From: an uncultured Propionibacteriaceae bacterium
Lineage (GTDB): Bacteria; Actinomycetota; Actinomycetes; Propionibacteriales; Propionibacteriaceae
Reading direction: 5' to 3'
Assembly (NCBI GenBank): GCA_937965785.1
Contig: CALCKT010000070.1
Span: forward strand, 120,166-184,165
Length of the DNA: 64,000 nt
The notes under the pieces were generated by a model. It did not search any database. It was not told the origin of the DNA and saw only the letters and a list, made by a program, of their open reading frames with translations. The position numbers were made by a program, and so were the translations under genes. This document shows, one piece after another, positions 58,352-64,000 of this stretch. Every line of letters starts with the position of its first letter. Position 1 is the first letter of the stretch.

Positions 58352-59520
58352 GCGGTGAAACCGACCTCAGGAGCCGCTACGGGGCGGTCATGATGAACGC
58401 CTTCGGTGCGCCCCGAAGGATCTTCGCCCGCGGTGAGGGCATCCACCTGTGGGACGCCGACGGCAACCGCTACGTCGACCTGCTGGCGGGAATCGCCGTC
58501 AACGCCCTGGGGCACGGACATCCCGCCGTGGTGGCGGCCGTCACCGAACAGCTGAAAACCCTCGGGCACATCTCCAATTTCTTCGCATCCGAGCCGCAGA
58601 TCCGGCTGGCGGAACGCCTCGCGGAGGCGGCCGGCGGGGGCAGGGTTTTCCTCGCCAACTCGGGGGCCGAGGCCAACGAGGCCGCGTTCAAACTGACTCG
58701 CCTCACCGGCCGGACCCGTCTCGTGGCAATGGAGGGATCCTTCCACGGCCGGACCATGGGGGCGCTGGCCGTCACCCACACCGAGAAGTACCGGAAACCC
58801 TTCGAACCGCTTCCCGGGGAGGTCACGTTCGTTCCCTTCGGCGACACCGGGGCCCTTGAAGCGGCCGTGGACGAGACGGTGGCCGCGGTGGTCGTCGAAC
58901 CCGTCCAGGGGGAGTCCGGGGTGATCCCGGCGCCGGAGGGATACCTGAGCGCCGCCCGGGAGATCACCTCCCGTGCCGGGGCGCTGCTGTGGATCGACGA
59001 GGTCCAAACCGGCATCGGCCGCTGTGGCGAACTGTTGCTGAGTCGTTCCCACGGTGTGACGGCGGACCTGGTGACGGTGGCCAAGGGCCTCGGGAACGGG
59101 TTCCCCATCGGGGCCTGCATCGCCACGGGCCGCGCCGCGGACCTGCTGACCCCCGGCGGACACGGCAGCACCTTCGGGGGCAATCCCGTCGCGGCGGCGG
59201 CCGGCAACGCAGTCCTGGACGTGCTGGGCGGCGGCCTGCTCGAGGATGTCCGCCGCGTCGGCGACTGGTTCGCCTCAAAGATCACGGGCCTGGGGCACCC
59301 GGAGATCGCCGGGGTGCGTGGGGCGGGCCTGCTACGGGGTATCGTGCTCACCCGGGAGGTGGCTCCGCAGGTGGTGGAGCTGGCCCTGTCGGAAGGATGG
59401 GTGCTGAACGCTCCGCGCCCCGATGCGCTGCGGGTTGCCCCGCCGCTGATCATCACGGAGGCCGACCTGGCCCCCTTCGTGACCGCCCTGCCCGGATGGT
59501 TGGAGAGATGCAATGCCTGA
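58348..59520 (+). CDS. argD: Acetylornithine aminotransferase
   Basis: A 390-residue PLP enzyme of fold type I, class III. The cofactor Lys is K246 in VTVAKGLGNGFPIGA, and the aromatic NSGAEANEAAFKL block is near residue 104. It makes N-acetylornithine. ATG overlaps the argB stop. Confidence 0.97.
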   Translation: MSGETDLRSRYGAVMMNAFGAPRRIFARGEGIHLWDADGNRYVDLLAGIAVNALGHGHPAVVAAVTEQLKTLGHISNFFASEPQIRLAERLAEAAGGGRVFLANSGAEANEAAFKLTRLTGRTRLVAMEGSFHGRTMGALAVTHTEKYRKPFEPLPGEVTFVPFGDTGALEAAVDETVAAVVVEPVQGESGVIPAPEGYLSAAREITSRAGALLWIDEVQTGIGRCGELLLSRSHGVTADLVTVAKGLGNGFPIGACIATGRAADLLTPGGHGSTFGGNPVAAAAGNAVLDVLGGGLLEDVRRVGDWFASKITGLGHPEIAGVRGAGLLRGIVLTREVAPQVVELALSEGWVLNAPRPDALRVAPPLIITEADLAPFVTALPGWLERCNA

Positions 59521-60025
59521 GATGAAACGATCCGCCCGCCTCGCCCTGCTGCGGGGCCTGCTGGAGGAGGGGGAGTTCACCTCCCAGCACGAGTTGAGTG
59601 CCGCGTTGGCGGAACGGGACGTGGAGGTGAGCCAGTCCACGTTGAGCAAGGACCTCCTGGCCCTCGGAGCGGTGAAACGCCGCACCCCCGAGGGAAGTCT
59701 CGTCTACGCCGTCGGCGACGAGACGGAGGGTGGGGGAGTGGCTGCCGAGAAACTGGCCCGCCGCTGCGTGGAACTGCTGCAGTCGATACAGCACGCGGCC
59801 AACCAGATCGTCATAAAAACCCCACCCGGCGCCGCGCAGTTCCTGGGGGCCCACGTGGACAGGGCCCGACTGCCCGGGGTGATGGGCACCGTCGCGGGCG
59901 ATGACACCCTGCTGCTGGTCGCCACGGATCCGGAATCCGCGGCGCGCACTGCTGGCATCATCGCCCACATGACACGTACCGGGAAGCCGACGAGGCTCCG
60001 GGACCTGGAGAAGGAGGGACAGTGA
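59513..60025 (+). CDS. argR: Arginine repressor
   Basis: A 170-residue regulator. Winged-helix N-domain (LLRGLLEEGEFTSQHELS, then SQSTLSKDLLALGAVK) and the hexamer/arginine domain with GVMGTVAGDDTLLLVA, whose two Asp bind arginine. ATG 59513 has GGAGAG before it and overlaps argD by 8 bp. With arginine it would bind the ARG box before argC, so the operon represses itself. Confidence 0.95.
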   Translation: MPEMKRSARLALLRGLLEEGEFTSQHELSAALAERDVEVSQSTLSKDLLALGAVKRRTPEGSLVYAVGDETEGGGVAAEKLARRCVELLQSIQHAANQIVIKTPPGAAQFLGAHVDRARLPGVMGTVAGDDTLLLVATDPESAARTAGIIAHMTRTGKPTRLRDLEKEGQ

Positions 60026-61422
60026 CCGAGGGAAGACTCTGGGGCGGACGGTTCACCGGGGGGCCCGCCGACGCGATGTTCGAGCTGAGCCGTTCCACCC
60101 AGTTCGACTGGCGTCTGGCCCCCCACGACATCGCCGGTTCACGGGCCCACGCCAAGGCCCTCCACGCGGCTGGGCTGCTGACCGATGACGAGGCCGCGGC
60201 CATGGACGCCGGGCTCGCCGAGCTGCTGCGCCGGGTGCACACGGGAGAGTTCGCGCCGTCCCCCACCGACGAGGACGTCCACGGCGCGCTGGAAAGGGGC
60301 CTCAAGGAGCTCGTCGGCCCCGAGCTCGGCGGCCGGTTGCGGGCAGGACGCTCCCGCAACGACCAGATCGCCACCCTGATCCGCAGCTACCTGCGCGAGG
60401 AGGTGCGTGTGCTGGTGTCCGGGGTCCTGGATGTCGTCGAGGCCCTGGCCGGGCAGGCGAAGGAGAACCTCGGCGCCGTGATGCCGGGACGCACCCACCT
60501 GCAATCCGCCCAGCCGGTGCTGCTGAGCCACCACCTGTTGGCGCACGCCTGGCCGCTGCTGCGCGACGTCTCCCGCCTGAGGAACCTCGATACCCGCCTG
60601 GCGGTCAGCCCCTACGGTTCGGCCGCCCTGGCCGGGACCTCGCTCGGCCTGGACCCGGAGCTGGTGGCCCGTGAACTGGGCTTCACCTCATCGGTGCCGA
60701 ACTCCATCGACGGCACCGCCGCCCGCGACCTGGTGGCCGAGACCGCCTGGATCCTGGCGCAGATCGGGGTGGATCTGTCCCGTCTCAGCGAGGACGTGAT
60801 CCTCTGGTGCACCGCCGAGTTCGGTTTCGCGAAACTGGCCGACGAGTGGTCCACGGGCAGTTCGATCATGCCGCAGAAAAAGAACCCCGACGTGGCCGAA
60901 CTGGCCCGTGGCAAGGCGGGACGGCTCATCGGGAATCTGTCGGGGCTCCTCGCGACCCTCAAGGGGATGCCTCTGGCCTACAACCGGGACCTCCAGGAGG
61001 ACAAGGAACCGGTCTTCGACGGCCTCGATCAGCTGAGAGTCCTGCTGCCCGCCGTCGCCGGGATGATCGCCACCCTGGGCTTCGACCACGCGCGCATGGC
61101 CGCGCTCGCCCCGGCGGGGTTCTCCCTGGCCACCGATGTCGCCGACCATCTGGTGCGGATGCGGGTGCCGTTCGCCGTCGCCCACGAGGTGGCGGGGGAG
61201 GCGGTGCGCTACTGCGAGAACCGGGGAATCACCCTCCAGGACCTCACCGAGGCCGATCTGCCCGGCATCAGCGAGCACCTCGACCCCGGGGTGCTCGAGG
61301 TGCTGACGGTGGAGGGGTCGGTGAACGCCCGCAACGGGCGCGGCGGCACCGCGACCGCCCGCGTGGCCGAACAGCTGGAGGAGGCCTTCGCGGCCCTGGA
61401 GGAGAACAGGGCCTGGACCTGA
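60022..61422 (+). CDS. argH: Argininosuccinate lyase
   Basis: A 466-residue fumarase-superfamily enzyme, last step of arginine synthesis. The signature GSSIMPQKKNPDVAEL is intact and the catalytic His block TAGRSRNDQ-like (RAGRSRNDQIATL) is present. GTG overlaps the argR stop. argG, whose product it uses, is not in the window. Confidence 0.97.
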   Translation: MTEGRLWGGRFTGGPADAMFELSRSTQFDWRLAPHDIAGSRAHAKALHAAGLLTDDEAAAMDAGLAELLRRVHTGEFAPSPTDEDVHGALERGLKELVGPELGGRLRAGRSRNDQIATLIRSYLREEVRVLVSGVLDVVEALAGQAKENLGAVMPGRTHLQSAQPVLLSHHLLAHAWPLLRDVSRLRNLDTRLAVSPYGSAALAGTSLGLDPELVARELGFTSSVPNSIDGTAARDLVAETAWILAQIGVDLSRLSEDVILWCTAEFGFAKLADEWSTGSSIMPQKKNPDVAELARGKAGRLIGNLSGLLATLKGMPLAYNRDLQEDKEPVFDGLDQLRVLLPAVAGMIATLGFDHARMAALAPAGFSLATDVADHLVRMRVPFAVAHEVAGEAVRYCENRGITLQDLTEADLPGISEHLDPGVLEVLTVEGSVNARNGRGGTATARVAEQLEEAFAALEENRAWT

Positions 61423-61480
61423 GCAGGTGGGATTCCTGAAAGCCGGTTGAACCGGCCACCTGGAAACCCTCCCCTCGCGA

Positions 61481-61580
61481 AGCTGGCTGAGCTGGGTCCG
61501 TGAGGAAAGAGCGGCCGGTAATCCCTGCGCGAAGTTGGTTGAGCCGGGCTGCGAGGAACGAGCGGCCCGTGTCGAAACCA
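61481..61580 (+). repeat. Interspersed hairpin repeat, family 2 (degenerate plus full unit)
   Basis: A degenerate unit (61481-61520, AGCTGGCTGAGCTGGG...) is followed by a good unit at 61532-61580 that matches 27521-27568 closely and ends GTGTCGAAACCA. The two are head to tail between argH and the metallothionein-like gene. Confidence 0.65.
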
Positions 61581-61617
61581 TGTTCGGCTCCGGACCGGTT
61601 TCGAAGAACACCCATAT

Positions 61618-61663
61618 GAAACTTCTGGGGCCCCCGATCCGGATCGGGGGCCCCAGAAGTTTC
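61618..61663. terminator. Perfect 46-bp palindrome, bidirectional terminator candidate
   Basis: Each 23-base arm starts GAAACTTCTGGGGCCCCC; the centre is CGATCC/GGATCG. It separates the argCJBDRH operon from the convergent metallothionein-like gene, whose stop is 4 bp away. No long T-run, but the stem is exceptionally stable. Confidence 0.75.
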
Positions 61664-61667
61664 GCGC

Positions 61668-61994
61668 TCAGGCTGCGTGACGGCAGGTCGGGCAGGTGCA
61701 GTCCTGGCAGGCGCAGGAGGAGCAGGATGCACAGTTGCAGGAGCCGCAGGAGCAGGCGTTGTGCGAGCAGTTCGGGCAGGTGCAGTCCTCACAGGTGCAG
61801 GTTGCGCAGGTGTCGGAGCAGTTGCCGCAGGTGCAGGTGGTGCACTCGTCGTAGTGGCCGTCGTGCTCGCGGTGCGCGTGGCCGTCGTGGATGTAGTCGA
61901 CGTGATCGAAGTGGATCACGGCCTCGTGGCCGCAGTTCGGGCCGTGGGTGTGCTTGTGGGCCTCGGCAGCGATGTGTTCAGTGGTCGTGGTCAT
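61668..61994 (-). CDS. Cys/His-rich metallothionein-like protein
   Basis: A 108-residue protein with 21 Cys and 14 His. Residues 1-50 are His/Asp-rich (HIAAEAHKHTHGPNCGHE, HDGHAHREHDGHYDE). Residues 50-105 are dense C-x-C and C-x2-C repeats (CTTCTCGNC, CEDCTCPNC, CQDCTCPTC). There is no signal peptide, so it is expected in the cytoplasm as a metal store. AGGAGGGG lies before ATG 61994, which overlaps the regulator gene by 17 bp. Length and His-rich front are unlike classical bacterial SmtA; no exact family is recognised. Confidence 0.8.
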   Translation of the reverse strand: MTTTTEHIAAEAHKHTHGPNCGHEAVIHFDHVDYIHDGHAHREHDGHYDECTTCTCGNCSDTCATCTCEDCTCPNCSHNACSCGSCNCASCSSCACQDCTCPTCRHAA

Positions 61995-62289
61995 GTTTCC
62001 CCTCCTGGGTGTGTTTCATGGCGTCGCCCAGGATGTGGGCGACGTGTTGATCGCAGACGCTGTACCAGATCTCCTGACCCTGCCGCCTGGTGGAGACCAT
62101 CAGGGCTCCACGCAGTACGCGCAGGTGCTGGGAGACCAGCGGCTGAGGCAGTCCGAGATTTTCCACGAGCTGGCTCACGGTGCGTTCCTGATCGGAGAGC
62201 AGGTGCACGATGGCGGCACGCACCGGATTCGCCAGGGCCTTGAAAAGGCTGCTGACCGGCTCGTAATCGGAGATCCTCGTGGCTGGCAC
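61978..62289 (-). CDS. ArsR/SmtB-family zinc-type metal sensor
   Basis: A 103-residue winged-helix repressor from GTG 62289. Helix-turn-helix LPQPLVSQHLRVLRGALM. The alpha5 zinc site of SmtB is conserved: D80, H82, H93 and E96 (D-x-H-x10-H-x2-E). A His-rich tail KHDHDH follows. An upstream ATG (62319) would add ten residues but is part of a palindromic operator, so GTG is preferred. With Zn it would release the promoter and turn on itself and the metallothionein-like gene. Confidence 0.85.
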   Translation of the reverse strand: MPATRISDYEPVSSLFKALANPVRAAIVHLLSDQERTVSQLVENLGLPQPLVSQHLRVLRGALMVSTRRQGQEIWYSVCDQHVAHILGDAMKHTQEGKHDHDH

Positions 62290-62298
62290 ACATCTATT

Positions 62299-62319
62299 GT
62301 TATATGCGAATGTCCGCAT
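62299..62319 (-). promoter_or_regulatory. Operator and -10 of the ArsR/metallothionein operon
   Basis: ATGCG-N6-CGCAT (62304-62319) is a 16-bp inverted repeat. On the minus strand it runs straight into TATAAC (62299-62304), a good -10 nine bases before GTG 62289. A repressor on the repeat would cover the promoter. Confidence 0.65.
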
Positions 62320-62413
62320 TTCAACCCCTCGCCGGGGCGCGTCGTGGCGGACGGGGGATCACCCAGGCGACCACTGAGGTGAATCCGGCCTGGAGCGTGA
62401 GTAGGCTGCCCCC

Positions 62414-63676
62414 GTGAACGCATTGCTTGACGACCTCTGCTGGCGCGGGCTGATCGCCCACTCGACCGACCTGGATGCTCTCGGGGCACACCTGGACGAG
62501 GGACCCGTCAAGTTCTATGTGGGCTTCGACCCGACGGCGCCGAGCCTGCACATGGGCAACCTCGTCCAGTTGCTGTTCGCCCGTCGCCTGCAACAGGCCG
62601 GACACAAACCACACCTGCTGGTGGGAGGCGCCACCGGACAGATCGGTGACCCCAAGGAAACGGGGGAACGCGTGATGAACTCCCGGGAGGTCGTGGCCGG
62701 ATGGGTGGAGCGAATCCGGGCCCAGGCCGAGCGTTTCGTCTCCTTCGAGGGGGACAACTCCGCGGTCATGGTCAACAACCTCGACTGGACCGCCGGGATG
62801 TCGGTCCTCGACTTCCTGCGTGATGTCGGAAAACACTTCCCCGTGAACCGGATGCTCGCCCGTGACGTGGTGGCGCGCCGGCTGGAATCGGGGATCAGCT
62901 ACACGGAGTTTTCCTACGTGCTGCTCCAGTCGATGGACTACCGGGAGCTGTACCGGCGGCACGGGGTCACCCTGCAGCACGGCGGCTCGGACCAGTGGGG
63001 GAACATAACCGCAGGGGTCGAGCTGCTCCGCAGATCCGATCAGGTGCGGGCACACGCCCTGGCCACCCCCCTGCTCACCAAGGCCGACGGCACGAAATTC
63101 GGCAAGACCGAGTCCGGTACCGTCTGGCTCGACCGTGAGCTGACCAGCCCCTACGCCTTCCATCAGTTCTTCCTCAACGCCGAGGACGCGAAGGTCGTCG
63201 ACTACCTGAAGGTGTTCAGCTTCCGAGGCCGCGAGGAGATCGAGGCGCTGGAGAAGGCCACGGAGAACGAACCCCACAAGCGACTCGCACAGAAGGCCCT
63301 CGCCGACGACGTCACCGACATCGTGCACGGGGTCGGGGAACGGCAGGCAGTGGTGGCCGCGGCCGCGGCTCTCTTCGGACGCGGGGAGCTGTCCTGCCTT
63401 TCGGAGGAGACCCTCCGGGGGATCATGCGTGAGCTGAAGGCCCCGGAGGTGACGCTCCCCATGCCGCTGGTGGATGCCTTCCTGGTGTCCGGAATCGTCG
63501 AATCGAAGGCCGCCGCCAAGCGTGCGATCCTCGAGGGCGGCGCATACCTGAACAACGAGAAGGTCACCGACCCCGAGACCGTCCTGACCTCGGACGACCT
63601 CTTGGGGGGACACTGTGCGATCGTGCGCAGGGGACGGCGGACCGTCGGTGGGGTCCAGGTGGGAACCGGCCGCTGA
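62414..63676 (+). CDS. tyrS: Tyrosyl-tRNA synthetase
   Basis: A 420-residue class I synthetase. HIGH form HMGN near residue 46, tyrosine pocket GQIGDPKE and QGGSDQWGN-like block LQHGGSDQWGN, KMSKS form KFGKT, and a C-terminal S4-like RNA-binding domain. GTG start. In mycobacteria tyrS also lies downstream of the arg cluster. The rrn promoters follow. Confidence 0.97.
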   Translation: MNALLDDLCWRGLIAHSTDLDALGAHLDEGPVKFYVGFDPTAPSLHMGNLVQLLFARRLQQAGHKPHLLVGGATGQIGDPKETGERVMNSREVVAGWVERIRAQAERFVSFEGDNSAVMVNNLDWTAGMSVLDFLRDVGKHFPVNRMLARDVVARRLESGISYTEFSYVLLQSMDYRELYRRHGVTLQHGGSDQWGNITAGVELLRRSDQVRAHALATPLLTKADGTKFGKTESGTVWLDRELTSPYAFHQFFLNAEDAKVVDYLKVFSFRGREEIEALEKATENEPHKRLAQKALADDVTDIVHGVGERQAVVAAAAALFGRGELSCLSEETLRGIMRELKAPEVTLPMPLVDAFLVSGIVESKAAAKRAILEGGAYLNNEKVTDPETVLTSDDLLGGHCAIVRRGRRTVGGVQVGTGR

Positions 63677-63838
63677 GGCGCCTGCCGAGGCGGAAGTTGC
63701 GCTATCCCGAAAGGGCGTGTACTGTTCCTCAAGCTCTCACGGGAAACCGGGGGAGCGCCACCCCGGCCGTCCGGCACCGTGGCGAGTGTGCGATCAAGTG
63801 GATCCCGCTCAAGGCCCGGAGGAAGACGGAGGATCCGC
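63677..63838. other. Gap between tyrS and the rrn promoters
   Basis: No gene, repeat or clear hairpin is recognised in this 162-bp stretch; it probably carries upstream activating sequence for the rRNA promoters. Confidence 0.4.
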
Positions 63839-63867
63839 TTGACGGATCGCGGGAGTGGGTCTAAGAT
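63839..63867 (+). promoter_or_regulatory. rrn promoter P1
   Basis: TTGACG (63839-63844) and TAAGAT (63862-63867) are 17 bp apart. First of two near-consensus promoters before the rRNA leader. Confidence 0.8.
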
Positions 63868-63922
63868 GAACGAGCTCCGGTCAGCCGGAGCGAGATCGGA
63901 TAAAACTTGATCCGGCCCCGAC

Positions 63923-63951
63923 TTGACGGTCAGGAAAAAGCCGGATAAAGT
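63923..63951 (+). promoter_or_regulatory. rrn promoter P2
   Basis: TTGACG (63923-63928) and TAAAGT (63946-63951), again 17 bp apart and 84 bp after P1. The -35 is identical in both. Confidence 0.82.
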
Positions 63952-63957
63952 TTACCG

Positions 63958-64000
63958 GGTTGCTGCTTTGGTGGCTTCCGAATCTTGAGAACTCAACAGC
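63958..64000 (+). other. Start of the rRNA operon leader (16S gene beyond the edge)
   Basis: The window ends with TTGAGAACTCAACAGC, a conserved processing/antitermination block found a little upstream of 16S rRNA in actinobacteria. No 16S sequence itself is inside the window. Confidence 0.8.

Noticed and set aside
61668..61994. Possibility that the Cys repeats are a CRISPR-like or tandem DNA repeat
   Set aside because: Repeat spacing varies by codon, matches C-x-C/C-x2-C protein logic, and there are no unique spacers or cas genes.
61535..62050. Arg/Cys-rich plus-strand frames opposite the metallothionein-like gene
   Set aside because: They are complements of the repetitive Cys codons; the minus-strand gene has a good ribosome site and coupling to the regulator.

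Overview
The window is one contiguous stretch of a high-GC actinobacterial chromosome. Gene order fits the family Propionibacteriaceae (genus not determinable from sequence alone). Actinobacterial markers include a mycothiol ligase (MshC), DUF3090, a class II DAHP synthase beside a MacRS-like two-component pair and a PknL-like PASTA kinase, class II HelD, GuaB1, a UvrC-like/DEDDh exonuclease, many GTG starts with 4-bp ATGA/GTGA overlaps, and an rrn leader ending in a GAGAACTCAACAG block. Nothing looks like a large mobile island. There is no transposase, integrase, phage gene or CRISPR array.

Layout. 0-9 kb: glycerate kinase tail, ErpA-type A-type carrier, GuaB1, a degenerate receiver overlapping trpD, an A24 prepilin peptidase, a sunset-domain protein, cyclophilin, DEDDh exonuclease/GIY-YIG protein, NlpC/P60 hydrolase and PlsC acyltransferase. 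9-19 kb: MacS/MacR-like pair, aroG, two tandem paralogous membrane-anchored proteins of unknown function, an EamA transporter, and a PknL-like kinase divergent from a small barrel-like protein. 19-24 kb: an iron-siderophore operon (lipoprotein, two permeases, ATPase, esterase) behind a DtxR/IdeR-like box. 24-33 kb: CtpE-like P-type ATPase, polyprenyl diphosphate synthase, metF, helD, a DsbA/CcdA-like pair, and a patch of decayed genes. 33-41 kb: tRNA-Leu(GAG), aldo/keto reductase, DUF3090-mshC, hisE-hisG, an MFS transporter and a SUFU-domain protein. 41-50 kb: infC-rpmI-rplT-rRNA methyltransferase, pheST, a short cytochrome P450. 50-64 kb: PutP symporter, TetR regulator, leuS, argCJBDRH (no argF or argG), a zinc-sensing ArsR/metallothionein-like pair, tyrS, and the promoters and leader of an rRNA operon whose 16S gene lies just beyond the right edge.

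Several genes form working units. The iron genes import a ferric siderophore and hydrolyse it inside the cell. The arg genes carry glutamate to ornithine and finish with argininosuccinate cleavage under the ArgR encoded in the operon, through an operator upstream of argC. The ArsR-family protein with an intact alpha5 zinc site precedes and overlaps a protein with 21 Cys and 14 His in 108 residues, which suggests a zinc-controlled metal store. The most unusual items are that Cys/His-rich protein, two families of short intergenic palindromic repeats (one whose two copies carry the 5-base loop in opposite orientation), the ATC start and palindromic leader of infC, and the tandem paralogs at 12.6-15.1 kb.
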